64,000 nt of DNA from an uncultured Shewanella sp. (GCF_947501225.1 NZ_CANMUW010000006.1:186001-250000); one strand, 5' to 3'. Positions 45,380 to 54,318 are shown, counted from the stretch's first letter. The notes: generated by a model not told the origin, from the letters alone. A program made the numbers and translations.

Positions 45380-45661
45380 ATACCAAATGCATTAAATATG
45401 TAATCAATTCAGAGCCCTTCAGGTTTTTCAATTCAAGGCGCATTGATGAAGGAATGCTGCTCTTGGTTGTAGAACTCGGCCTTTTAAGTCAATGCAAAGC
45501 AGAAGTGAAAATTCTGAAGAGCTCACGTAGTGCGGGTTTCAAAGCCCTTTATGCTGCGTTGAATGCTTTCGATATAGAATAACTATTAGCTTCAATCATT
45601 CACCTTGCCTACAGGGCTTTGAATTCCCGCTGAATGGTCAGATATTTAGTGCAATTGGTAT
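45380..45661. mobile_element. MITE-like element, copy 2 (282 nt), inside a gene
   Basis: Ends ATACCAAATGCATTAAATA and, on the right, the inverse of ATACCAATTGCACTAAATA. The interior is nearly identical to copy 1 except for loss of the block around 45045-45095 of that copy. Its length of 282 nt is a multiple of three, so removing exactly ATACC...GGTAT joins ...Asp-Leu to Met-Ala-Arg-Val in frame, whereas assuming a TA duplication leaves a one-base offset. The insertion carries a stop in the host gene's frame. Confidence 0.9.
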
Positions 45662-46346
45662 ATGGCCAGGGTCTGGCATAAAATTGAAAACGGGGAGGGG
45701 GAGGCCGCATTTACCACTTCCAGAAAAAAGCTCAGAGAGCCCTATCTCTACTACCCTAAGACAGATATGTGGCGCTCAGATTTTGTCTTCTTTGTTCAGG
45801 ATGTGAATATACACCTGGCACCCAATGGCAGCTATGAGGAGGTGGCAAGTTCAGGGGGCAAGGTAGGCGTCTGGCGAGGCGCCTCCTATGATGAGGCTTT
45901 TTGGAAAGCATTCCCCTATAAGGATGGTACGACAACTTACTCTCCAACTCTTAAAAAATATGACATGTACAACGAGCAGTTGTTTATTGTTAAGGGGCCG
46001 AGCCATGCGCTGAAAATGTTGGGGCGTGGAAGAGTCACCTTCTTCCTTGAAGACCGAATTACCGGACAATACTTAGTCAATAAAAATAACCTGCAAGCAA
46101 GCGTTGTCTCCTACGATAGGTCTGTATTTTCCAAGGGGTATCCCATGCCATTCATTAAGAACTCGGATTACCCTGGTCTCAAGCAGATCAGCGAAGAGTT
46201 TGAGAGGCGATTGATCATATTAAAAAACGACGGTCGCTATGAGGCTATTCTAAAGCGCTGGCTCAATGAGTAGTGTGCACCATTGGCATATTTCCCACTC
46301 TAGTGTCGAACTACTCCACCTGGATAATATGAGCTCTCCCGATGAG

Positions 46347-46913
46347 TCAGCCTGACCCCATGTGTTCCAGTGATCTCGTGAAAAAAATAAATGGCCCTTC
46401 AAGCAGAGGTTCAATCTCATGGGCATCCTGGGCACAGTTTACAGCCAGTGCCAGTCCGTGAAGGTAGTCGACCCAAAGGTCTAAACTACGTTTGAGTGTG
46501 GCGTCGGTTAAGTTCAGTGGCGTTACTGCGGTCTGAAAACGCGCTATAAAAACCACAGCAGGACCATCTGTTGTCATTGCTAACATCGTTTCCAGTAAGC
46601 CAGGGTATTGCTGAAGCAAGCCGAGATAACTCAATGATAACAGTTTGAGTTCGGCTTGCCATTGGTGACTTATTTCAGGTTGATAGATGGCCTCGATCAA
46701 TGAGATTGTGATCGCCTCCAGTAGTGCATTCTTATTGTCGAAGTAGTGGTAGATGGCCATGGCATCAATATTGAGACTGTTTGCAAGTTTACGGATACTG
46801 GGAACCTTCCCCTCGATCCGCATTAGCTCTTTTGCCTTATTTATGATGACTTCGCGACTCAGTTGTCCGGCAGATGCCGTGGGCCGTCCCCTTTTTTTTA
46901 CCTTGACAGACAT
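46347..46913 (-). CDS. TetR-family transcriptional regulator
   Basis: 188 residues. N-terminal HTH (SREVIINKAKELMRIEGKVPSIRKLANSLNIDAMAIYHYFDNKNALLEAI) and an all-alpha ligand domain. The gene diverges from the DHFR-like gene, and an exact 17-bp palindrome at 46940-46956 sits 27 nt upstream of its ATG. The ligand is unknown. Confidence 0.92.
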   Translation of the reverse strand: MSVKVKKRGRPTASAGQLSREVIINKAKELMRIEGKVPSIRKLANSLNIDAMAIYHYFDNKNALLEAITISLIEAIYQPEISHQWQAELKLLSLSYLGLLQQYPGLLETMLAMTTDGPAVVFIARFQTAVTPLNLTDATLKRSLDLWVDYLHGLALAVNCAQDAHEIEPLLEGPFIFFTRSLEHMGSG

Positions 46914-46939
46914 TACCTATTCTCACTAACATAATTGCA

Positions 46940-46956
46940 ATTCTACAGTGTAGAAT
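46940..46956. promoter_or_regulatory. Candidate TetR operator, 17-bp perfect palindrome
   Basis: ATTCTACA-G-TGTAGAAT in the divergent region, 27 nt upstream of the tetR-type ATG and 95 nt upstream of the DHFR-like ATG. The length and position match TetR-family operators. Confidence 0.75.
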
Positions 46957-47050
46957 ATTTTAGTTGAATTTGTCGGATAATCCAAGCAATTATGCTTACT
47001 GAATCGAATCGGTACGCTTGTCCGGCTCGATAAAATTTGTGGAGAAATTG

Positions 47051-47593
47051 ATGAGTAACATAGTGTATATCGCGGCAAGTTTGGATGGTTACATCGCCGA
47101 TAAAGCTGGAAGTGTGGATTGGTTACACTCAATTCCAAATCCTGAAAATTCAGATATGGGGTTTGGCGAGTTTATCGGGAGGGTCGATGCCTTGATTATG
47201 GGGCGCAATACCTTAGATATGGTACTGAGTTTTGATATCGATTGGCCTTACAGTAAGCCAGTGTTTGTGCTCAGCAATACTCTGGAACAGGTACCTTCCG
47301 GTTACGAGGATAAGGTGTTTTTGGTTAAGGGGCTCCTCGATGAGGTGCTGGCTACACTGAACCAGCAGGGTTACAAGGACCTCTATATAGATGGAGGGGT
47401 GACGATTCAGAACTTTCTGAAAGCAGACCTTATCGATGAGATGATCATCACCACGATACCCGTGCTCTTAGGTGGTGGCCTGCCTCTGTTTGCTGATCTT
47501 GTGTCGCCATTAAACTTCAAGCATGTGAAGTGTGAAAGATTGCTGGATTGTTTGGTCAAAAATCACTATCTCAGGGTACGTGACGGAGTTTAA
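47051..47593 (+). CDS. Dihydrofolate reductase-fold (RibD C-terminal-like) protein
   Basis: 180 residues from the ATG at 47051 (GGAGAAATTG precedes it; an ATG at 47018 is in frame but has no site). IAASLDGYIADKAGSVDWL, ALIMGRNTLDMVLSF and DLYIDGGVTIQNFLKADLIDEMIITTIPVLLGGGLPLF are the hallmarks of the DHFR/RibD C-terminal superfamily (e.g. YyaP/YwjB-like). It probably uses NADPH, but whether dihydrofolate is the substrate is doubtful. Divergent from, and likely controlled by, the TetR regulator. Confidence 0.9.
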   Translation: MSNIVYIAASLDGYIADKAGSVDWLHSIPNPENSDMGFGEFIGRVDALIMGRNTLDMVLSFDIDWPYSKPVFVLSNTLEQVPSGYEDKVFLVKGLLDEVLATLNQQGYKDLYIDGGVTIQNFLKADLIDEMIITTIPVLLGGGLPLFADLVSPLNFKHVKCERLLDCLVKNHYLRVRDGV

Positions 47594-47670
47594 GGGAAAT
47601 AAACTGGCCTGTAGAGGAGCTTTGCCTCAGACTAGTACTCAGAGTCAGATTAGTTAGCGAAGAAGTATAC

Positions 47671-48456
47671 GTGTTAAAGCATAGAGAGTATCAACGCACC
47701 GGCCCCGATTATCGCTTCGGTGAGCAGGTGAGCTTTCATGATATCAAAGAGACCTTTGGCCTTAATCATATTCGGTTAGGTAGCTGGGTAGAAGAGGAGG
47801 AGAAGGAGAAGGCCGCCAACTTGATCTTCGATTCTCTGGCCGACCTGGCTTTTATACTTAAGTTGCCGCCAAAAGCCCTTGGCCTGAGACAGACCCTGAA
47901 TCTGGCCTTCGGTAGCGGTGGCCAACAGGGCGTGCAGGCTCATTACATGCCTGCTGGTCGTGAGCTTGCATTGGCTAAGAACGCGGGAGCCGGAGCTCTT
48001 GCCCATGAGTTTTGGCATGCCTTCGACCACTATATTGCTTCTAAGGCATTTAATACCTCTTCACAAGGTATCTCCTTTGCCAGCAGTAGCTGGCTTGCCG
48101 ATGTGAGGGCTATCGAGCACCCGTTGAACCAGCGTCTGCAACAGGTCTTTGCAACGACTATGCTCAGTGGCGACGGGCTCGACTGCCATGACTTTGTCAG
48201 CCGCGCCGTGGCACTGGATAAGCAGTATGGTCGGCAATATTTCTCTAAGCCTACCGAGCTGATGGCCCGCGCCTTCGAGGCGTGTATCGAATCACAACCA
48301 GAGATAAGTAACCCCTATCTTGTCGCCGAAACCTTGAGTTCATCTCTGGCTGATAGTGGTGGTTACCCGGACCTTGCCCATAGAGAACAAATTTTCTCAG
48401 CCCTTATCGCATACTTTGAGCCTCTGGGTGAGGCCTTGGGGCGTGAAAAGGCCTGA
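47671..48456 (+). CDS. LPD1-domain HEXXH protein (CLCA_X-like)
   Basis: 261 residues from a GTG at 47671. The centre has AKNAGAGALAHEFWHAFDHYI, a HEFWH zinc-protease-type motif in the LPD1 (large polyvalent protein-associated) setting, then a C-terminal RAFEACIE segment. LPD1 domains are most familiar within phage and plasmid polyvalent proteins; a standalone chromosomal form like this is often labelled CLCA_X family. Protease activity is inferred from the motif only. No signal peptide, so cytoplasmic. Confidence 0.8.
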   Translation: MLKHREYQRTGPDYRFGEQVSFHDIKETFGLNHIRLGSWVEEEEKEKAANLIFDSLADLAFILKLPPKALGLRQTLNLAFGSGGQQGVQAHYMPAGRELALAKNAGAGALAHEFWHAFDHYIASKAFNTSSQGISFASSSWLADVRAIEHPLNQRLQQVFATTMLSGDGLDCHDFVSRAVALDKQYGRQYFSKPTELMARAFEACIESQPEISNPYLVAETLSSSLADSGGYPDLAHREQIFSALIAYFEPLGEALGREKA

Positions 48457-48529
48457 GAAGGTAACAGGTGAAGATAGGTAAAGAGAAGCTTAGATTGACC
48501 TAAGCAGAGACCAATCTAAGACGCCTCTA

Positions 48530-49069
48530 TCAATAGGCAAGGGTACCGCGGATGGGGTAATCATTATCCGGGTCGCTTATCCACTCCAGACCTGAGACAA
48601 GGGACTCGAGTTCCGGGCGAGAGAAGGGATTATTGGAGATGTCTATGACGATGATCTCTCCAAGTCGGTTAACTACAAATAACCCGGGCTCGGCAAAGTC
48701 GTGATCGGTTTCCTGCTCAGAGCGGGGAATGGAGATATATAGCCCCAGTTGCTGCATCTGTTTTTGAGACAAGCCGTAGCCAATTGGGTAGCTGGTCGTG
48801 AGCCGCTCTTTATGTTCCTTAAGCTGAGAGATGGAGTCGGCCGATGCGGCAACAATATCGAGGCCAATTTTCTGCAACCGGGCCTTATAGTCTTCTAACC
48901 GGTTCAGAAACTTTGTACATAGCGGACAGTGCTGTCCCCGGTAGATCACCACCATCTGCCATAACGCCCCATGGTAGGCCCGCCCCAATGTGATCGTAGT
49001 GCCATCGAGTGTGTTGACCCTCACCGATGGAAAGTTAGAGCCTGCCGATAACTTTACTGAAACACTCAT
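48530..49069 (-). CDS. AhpC/TSA-type peroxiredoxin-like protein
   Basis: 179 residues. Thioredoxin-fold AhpC/TSA domain with C48-P-L-C51 in YRGQHCPLCTKFL, in place of the more usual PxxxTxxC; LYISIPRSEQETDHDFAEPGLFVVNRLGEI gives the later strands. The vicinal cysteines suggest disulfide redox chemistry of the thiol-disulfide or peroxiredoxin-like class. Cytoplasmic. A strong ribosome-binding site precedes the ATG at 49069. Confidence 0.88.
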   Translation of the reverse strand: MSVSVKLSAGSNFPSVRVNTLDGTTITLGRAYHGALWQMVVIYRGQHCPLCTKFLNRLEDYKARLQKIGLDIVAASADSISQLKEHKERLTTSYPIGYGLSQKQMQQLGLYISIPRSEQETDHDFAEPGLFVVNRLGEIIVIDISNNPFSRPELESLVSGLEWISDPDNDYPIRGTLAY

Positions 49070-49346
49070 AATTTTTCTCCACTTAAAGATGAGTGGTAGG
49101 GGGTGACAATGTAATTTTAGTCTAATAACCGGGGATTTTGGGGCGGAAAGTTTTCTCAGCTATTTGAGCATAAGTTAATCATAAAAAGTGGCAGATGATT
49201 TAGATCACAGCTTAAAGGTGGCAGAGGTGATCTGTTCAGCAAGTATTCAGAAATTTTCAGTTTATTAAGTTTAAATTAATAATGATGCTTAACATGGTAG
49301 CGAATTGGCATAGATAACTATATCTTCGATTCTTTAAGGAATAACT

Positions 49347-49574
49347 ATGAAATACCTGACTCTGTTAACTGCTCTTGTTTTTGCTGGTTCTGCCGCTGCG
49401 ACAGATTGCTCTGATTGTCACGAAACAATCGATTTGACTGTTCACTTAGAAGCAGAAGCGACACTGGCTACCTGTAATGATTGTCACGATATGGGCAGTG
49501 CGCACGAGGTGGATATGGAGCTTCATGAAGCAACACTGACGATGAAAGAGTGTGCTGACTGTCACGGAATGTAA
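49347..49574 (+). CDS. Minimal triheme c-type cytochrome
   Basis: 75 residues. Signal peptide about 1-18 (ending AAA-TDC). The mature protein has three heme motifs, CSDCH, CNDCH and CADCH, and exactly three more histidines (TVHLE, SAHEV, ELHEA), so every heme can have bis-His ligation. At about 57 mature residues it carries one heme per 19 residues, far denser than tetraheme cytochrome c3. It would carry electrons in the periplasm. It lies immediately before the two LysR genes and the decaheme cytochrome. Confidence 0.93.
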   Translation: MKYLTLLTALVFAGSAAATDCSDCHETIDLTVHLEAEATLATCNDCHDMGSAHEVDMELHEATLTMKECADCHGM

Positions 49575-49588
49575 TTCCCGGCTTTAGC

Positions 49589-49614
49589 GTCCTCGGCCGG
49601 CTTGTGCCGAGGAC
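49589..49614 (+). terminator. Stem-loop after the triheme gene
   Basis: A 9-bp GC-rich stem (arms 49589-49597 and 49606-49614) 15 nt beyond the stop codon. The T-run is poor, so it is a moderate candidate. Confidence 0.5.
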
Positions 49615-49663
49615 AAACTTCCTGCTGTTAACCTCTATTACTCCGCATATCCTTTTAGACTCG

Positions 49664-50614
49664 CTACTTGTGAGCCTCGGTGATAAATTTTTCCAGCGCT
49701 TGTTGTAACCATGGTGGTGCCGTGACCTGACCCTCATGGTTGTGTTTTAACCAAAGATAGGTTGTTGGGTAACTGAAATTCTTAAGTATGTCTTTATCTT
49801 GTTGATAATCCAGTATTTCAGCATGGATCCCTTTGATGTTTTGCAAGAAATTGACTGCGGCTCTCACGCCGACGATGATGATGGCATTCGAGTTTAACAG
49901 GGTATTTGCGGCGCTCCCCAGATCGGATACGGTAGCGAAGACCTCCAGTTTTTTCCCCTGGGTTTTTGCATAGTTCATCAGCGGTGACTTGTTGGCCGGA
50001 AAGGGCATAGTGATAAGCTTCACTATCGGATAGTTTATCATCTCGTCGATGACGGGGTTTTGCCAGATCGGGTGACCTTCACGGGCAATTAAGTGTCCGC
50101 CTCTGTGTTGTATGATGGGTTTAGAGAGTATCCCCTTTCTATCGGCTGGCTCGAAGGCGATAGCCGCATCGAGCTCTTCGCTTTGGAACTGTTCGATACT
50201 CGATTTGGTCCAGGGGCAAAGGGTGACATCTATCTTGGTGTTGCTCCTCTGTGCCGCCTTTAGAATGGTTTGTGGCAAGTTGATCTCAAGTTGTGGCACG
50301 GTGGCAATCGTGAAGCTGGGTTCGCGACGGTGGCGAATATTGAGTAAGTGCTTTTGTGCCTCGGCGCTCGCCTGCAGCATCTCCTGTAGCTTTGGGTAGA
50401 GGTTGTGAGCGAACTCGGTGGCTTCCAGACGGTTGTTCTGCCGGATAAAGAGCGGATCTGAAAAGGCTTTTCTGAGCGAGTTAAGCTCTCTGCTCACCTT
50501 GGGCTGAGACAACTCTAAATGGTTGGCTACATCGATCACCGTATGTTTCAGATAGACCTGACAAAATATTTCAATGCTTAGTAAGTTGAGATTGAGCAAC
50601 TTATCTATGGACAT
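49664..50614 (-). CDS. LysR-family transcriptional regulator
   Basis: 316 residues. N-terminal HTH (LLSIEIFCQVYLKHTVIDVANHLELSQPKVSRELNSLRKAFSDPLFIRQ) and an effector-binding domain. It follows a second LysR gene by 16 nt on the same strand; the two are about the same size and share the PLFIR element, so they look like an old duplication. Regulators of this group sit beside reductase genes in Shewanella. An AAGGAT site precedes the ATG. Confidence 0.92.
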   Translation of the reverse strand: MSIDKLLNLNLLSIEIFCQVYLKHTVIDVANHLELSQPKVSRELNSLRKAFSDPLFIRQNNRLEATEFAHNLYPKLQEMLQASAEAQKHLLNIRHRREPSFTIATVPQLEINLPQTILKAAQRSNTKIDVTLCPWTKSSIEQFQSEELDAAIAFEPADRKGILSKPIIQHRGGHLIAREGHPIWQNPVIDEMINYPIVKLITMPFPANKSPLMNYAKTQGKKLEVFATVSDLGSAANTLLNSNAIIIVGVRAAVNFLQNIKGIHAEILDYQQDKDILKNFSYPTTYLWLKHNHEGQVTAPPWLQQALEKFITEAHK

Positions 50615-50630
50615 TTATCCTTCCTCTTCT

Positions 50631-51584
50631 TCAGGCTTTAGATGCGGTGTTATCGAATATAAATTGTGTTATCGCCAGCTGTAACCAGCTGGGGATTTGG
50701 TGGTTCTGCTTCCTTTTGGTCAAATAGTGACGGGGAAGACCGCTTCTCTGGCAGAGCTGTTGTTGCTGTTCTGCCGACAACCGCATCGAGCGGATATCAC
50801 TACTCTTGTTTAGAAAGCTGATCGCACTCAAGGAGCTGAGCAAAGCCATGGCGTGGCCGAATTCCAGCAGGGAGGCGAGATCGGCAATGCCACTCACCTT
50901 GGCCTGAATATTTAGCTCCTTTCCCTGATCCTTAGCATAGAACTCCAGTGGATCTCTGGGGTCGCTGAACTCAGGTGCGTCGATGACGATATAGGCCTGC
51001 TCCAGAATGTTCTCCAGCGCCGTAGGGTTGACCGTCTCCCAGATAGGGTGGCTCCTGTTACCGACAAGAAACAGAGACTCCCCCTCGCAGATAAAATCCG
51101 ATTGTAACTGCTCTGTATTATAGGCTCTGTGTGTGATGGCAAGATCGATCTCTTTCTGCTTTACCAGGTTGCCAATATCCGCCGTGCAAGGTTTGATATT
51201 AAACAGGTAGTTTTTCTGATGCTCGGTCGCCTTATCTTGCAGCAGACGGCTCAGGTTGGATGAGAGCAGCGGCGGGCATGCGATAACAATCTCTTTCTTA
51301 TGGTTATTATCCGATTCAACATTGAGGCGCCCACAGTTCTCAGTAATCTGAATGATCCTCTTCATCGAAGGGTAGATCTCATCGGCAAACTGGCTACGCT
51401 CGAAGCCATGCTGTTTACGGATGAATAACGGTGCATCGAGGGAGTGACGTAACGCCTTTAAACTTCGACTTATTTTAGAAGCGGGAACATTCAGTGCCTG
51501 GCCGACTAATGTTGAGTTTAACGATTCATAAATAAGTACAAATACTTGGATATCAAAGAGATTATTCTGCTTAAACTTACTCAT
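50631..51584 (-). CDS. LysR-family transcriptional regulator, paired with the decaheme gene
   Basis: 317 residues from the ATG at 51584 (an in-frame ATG at 51608 is weaker). N-terminal HTH (FDIQVFVLIYESLNSTLVGQALNVPASKISRSLKALRHSLDAPLFIR) and a LysR substrate domain. It diverges from the decaheme cytochrome gene about 400 nt away and is followed by a LysR paralogue. The arrangement suggests control of the surface cytochrome by a small-molecule signal, e.g. an electron acceptor or a respiratory substrate; not proven. Confidence 0.92.
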   Translation of the reverse strand: MSKFKQNNLFDIQVFVLIYESLNSTLVGQALNVPASKISRSLKALRHSLDAPLFIRKQHGFERSQFADEIYPSMKRIIQITENCGRLNVESDNNHKKEIVIACPPLLSSNLSRLLQDKATEHQKNYLFNIKPCTADIGNLVKQKEIDLAITHRAYNTEQLQSDFICEGESLFLVGNRSHPIWETVNPTALENILEQAYIVIDAPEFSDPRDPLEFYAKDQGKELNIQAKVSGIADLASLLEFGHAMALLSSLSAISFLNKSSDIRSMRLSAEQQQQLCQRSGLPRHYLTKRKQNHQIPSWLQLAITQFIFDNTASKA

Positions 51585-51987
51585 CACTATTCTGGTTATA
51601 TAAAACACACCCAGCTAATTTAGAGATAAAGATGAGGTAAAGCGAGGATCAATATCATGGAAATGGGTGAAATGTAACTCAGGTTATGTTTTTGTGATCT
51701 TGCGTTTATCTGTTAACAATATCCACTCCCCTCATTTCTATTATTCGTAGTTCGCAATTCCATTTATCGAATTATGGTTGGAACAACTGTTAAATTTTAT
51801 GTTGTTGATATTAAATCTGGTCACATCTTGCAAGCGCCTCGGTGTTGTTTTGTTTGTTTCGCGCTCCTTAGTGTTATCGACTGGTTGGTGGTCGATATAG
51901 CAAAGTGATGTGCTTCAAATTTATTTATCTGAATTATCTCTAGCATTTTGTATGAACCACATGGTGGTTACACATTAGGGAGAAAAA
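51585..51987. promoter_or_regulatory. Divergent promoter region, LysR / decaheme cytochrome
   Basis: About 400 nt. An inverted repeat AACAAC-N13-GTTGTT lies at 51782-51806, an interval compatible with a LysR half-site pair. A TAGGGAGAAAAAATG start context leads into the cytochrome gene. No other gene or repeat seen. Confidence 0.5.
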
Positions 51988-54228
51988 ATGATTATAACTA
52001 AAAGAAAAACATCACTGGCACTGTTAATTGCATCTGCAATGATGGTCACAGCCTGTGGTGAAGATGGCAAAGATGGGCAAAACGGCGCAGATGGCTCAAA
52101 TGGTAGCAATGGCGAGAATGGTAAGCCTGGTACCTCCGGTCTTCATATCGACATGGCCGCTGAAGCGACTGCAAATATTACCAAGGCTGCTTATGCAGAC
52201 GGTATCATTACTGTCGATTTCGATCTGGCTAACAAAGAGGGCGTAGGCCTGTTTGGCTTGACCGGAGAGAACGAGTTTCATGATTTCCGCTTCTCATTGG
52301 CTCAGCTGCAAACTAATCAAGGTTCAGATCTTAAGCAGTGGATCTCACTACTTAACGAAACGACCAACGATGAAGGGACGACATTCGAGCAAGGCTTCGA
52401 GAAGTTAAAAGACTGCCCCGAGTGTCTGGTCGATAACGGTGATGGTACTTATATCTACACCTTCAAAACTGACTTAACTGCTGCCGAAGATGCTGCGGGT
52501 ATCGTATTCGATGCCGATCTGACTCAGCGTATCGCCATCGAGATGCAGTTCGAATATGACTCGGGTCATGAGTTGGCAGAAAATGCACACTATGACTGGA
52601 TCCCGTCGACCAATGCACAAGAGGGCATAGCGACCCGTGACCTGGTTACACTGGAAACCTGTTACACCTGTCACCAACCAGACAGCTTAAAGGCTCATGG
52701 TGGTCGTCGTCTGGATATGGAAAACTGCCAATCGTGTCACAACGGAATTGTCAGTGATCCTAATGCGGTATCGGTCGAACTTGGGCATATGGTACACGCT
52801 ATCCATATGGGACCAAATCGCGAAGGTAAAGATGCTGAAGGTAACGTAGTTAAAATGCCATACACTATCGCGGGCTACGGCGGCGATCATGCATTCGACT
52901 ACCCTGCATTCCCAACTAAGCCATTTATGGATTGTGCGGCTTGTCACCTGGATGATGAAAGCCTGGCGGATAAAGATCTATGGCTGGCCAATGCCAATGC
53001 TAATGCCTGTACCGGTTGTCACACAGACTCTCCGGCACAGCATAATTCTGACAAGAACCCTTCTCTGACCTGTACAGACTGTCACAGTGCAGCCGTTCAT
53101 ACAGACCACAAGAAGCCATATGACGCTGCACAAGACTACAGTGTTGAAGTTAGCAATGTTGTCTTAAACGTTGACGGCCTGCTTGAGTTTGACGTCAAGG
53201 TTATGGACGCTGCAGGTGCACTGGTCACCGAAGATGAGATCTACAAGCAAGGCTACAGCAACCCATATATGGTTGTGAGCTGGGATATCGAAGGTGATTA
53301 TCCTGAGCAGCTTGTGACTTCAGAGACTGATAGTCTGACTATTGGCACAACCTATGATCACAGACGTTTCAGCTTGAAGGGGGATGGTTCAACTACCTAC
53401 AACGCTGACACTAAAGTGTTCCATGTCATCACCGAGAAGGTGAAAGGTGGCAAGACATATCGTACCGATGTACCGGCTGATATTCTGACTGACAGATCTT
53501 TAGAGATTCTTCCGTTGGTTAAAGTTTGTTTTGCCGAAGGCAGTGGTACCCGTACAGATTGTTCAGCAGAAGGTGCATACCCTGCTTACGTTCAAACTGA
53601 ACCATACCGTGTTCTTCTGGACGGTCCTTACGGTGATAAGCAGACTCGTCGACCTATCATCAATGAAGGGACTTGCATGGGCTGTCATAGCGAGGAGCTA
53701 TACCATGATGCTAACGGCGTGAACTGTATCGCCTGTCATACTAACGACAAGAAGTTAGGTGCAGTGGAAGAGAACTGGGCGCCTGTACCATGGGGACAGA
53801 TGAAGTCTACAAGCTTTATGTATAAGGCTCACAAGGCTGAAGGTCATGATAATGGTCATGGTGGTAGCGGTACTATCCTGAAGACAGACTGTATGACTTG
53901 TCATGCTGAAGTCGAAGGCTGGGGCGGTAAGGACTATGGCTTCGAGCTTGGTCGCAATGCCGGAGCTGCACATACAGTACCTAGCTTTATCGCTGGCGAA
54001 GGTAATGATCCGGTAGCAAACCCAGTTGAAACCTGGTACGCCTCACCTGATGCGGCTGCATGTATGAGCTGTCACCAGAAGTACCTGTCTGATGCTGCGA
54101 TGAGCCACTTCGAGAGTAATGGCGCATACTTCGGTCCGGACAAACAGATGGCTAAAGACGCTAAAGAAGCTTGTGCGACTTGTCATAGCCCAGAGAAGAT
54201 CATGGAGCATCACGGTCACTCTCTTTAA
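51988..54228 (+). CDS. OmcA/MtrC-family decaheme c-type cytochrome, outer-surface lipoprotein
   Basis: 746 residues. Lipobox VTAC with the lipidated cysteine near residue 23, then a short collagen-like GxN/GxD repeat (about 24-52), a beta-rich domain, a five-heme domain (CYTCH, CQSCH, CAACH, CTGCH, CTDCH at about 52655-53090), a second beta-rich domain, and a second five-heme domain (CMGCH, CIACH, CMTCH, CMSCH, CATCH at about 53675-54185). This is the I-II-III-IV layout of MtrC/OmcA terminal reductases, which transfer electrons to extracellular acceptors after export by type II secretion. No mtrA- or mtrB-type gene is in the window, so its electron supply must come from elsewhere. Confidence 0.97.
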   Translation: MIITKRKTSLALLIASAMMVTACGEDGKDGQNGADGSNGSNGENGKPGTSGLHIDMAAEATANITKAAYADGIITVDFDLANKEGVGLFGLTGENEFHDFRFSLAQLQTNQGSDLKQWISLLNETTNDEGTTFEQGFEKLKDCPECLVDNGDGTYIYTFKTDLTAAEDAAGIVFDADLTQRIAIEMQFEYDSGHELAENAHYDWIPSTNAQEGIATRDLVTLETCYTCHQPDSLKAHGGRRLDMENCQSCHNGIVSDPNAVSVELGHMVHAIHMGPNREGKDAEGNVVKMPYTIAGYGGDHAFDYPAFPTKPFMDCAACHLDDESLADKDLWLANANANACTGCHTDSPAQHNSDKNPSLTCTDCHSAAVHTDHKKPYDAAQDYSVEVSNVVLNVDGLLEFDVKVMDAAGALVTEDEIYKQGYSNPYMVVSWDIEGDYPEQLVTSETDSLTIGTTYDHRRFSLKGDGSTTYNADTKVFHVITEKVKGGKTYRTDVPADILTDRSLEILPLVKVCFAEGSGTRTDCSAEGAYPAYVQTEPYRVLLDGPYGDKQTRRPIINEGTCMGCHSEELYHDANGVNCIACHTNDKKLGAVEENWAPVPWGQMKSTSFMYKAHKAEGHDNGHGGSGTILKTDCMTCHAEVEGWGGKDYGFELGRNAGAAHTVPSFIAGEGNDPVANPVETWYASPDAAACMSCHQKYLSDAAMSHFESNGAYFGPDKQMAKDAKEACATCHSPEKIMEHHGHSL

Positions 54229-54318
54229 GAATTAAGCGCCCGGAGGAGCAATCCCTGCGTTGACTCCGGGTGCTTATATTGTGAAGTAAAGTTCTAAAGT
54301 AAGTTTTCCTGCAATGTC

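Larger units (their letters stand above)
45164..46273 (+). pseudogene. Split periplasmic solute-binding protein (SBP_bac_3-like), interrupted by a MITE
   Basis: Two halves of one gene. The N-terminal part (45164-45379) has a signal peptide (LLLLLFFPSLFAIAES) and RPLKILSHDRPPFHFTDSKGEVVGICVDI, the start of an amino-acid-type solute-binding domain. The C-terminal part (45662-46273) continues ARVWHKIENGEGEAAFTTSRKKLREPYLYYP through to MPFIKNSDYPGLKQISEEF. The element inserts after the Asp-Leu codons and adds IPNALNM and a stop. The periplasmic protein can no longer be made whole. A run of three DII repeats, from a 9-nt tandem repeat at 45314-45340, lies just before the break. Its former ligand is unknown. 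Confidence 0.9.
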
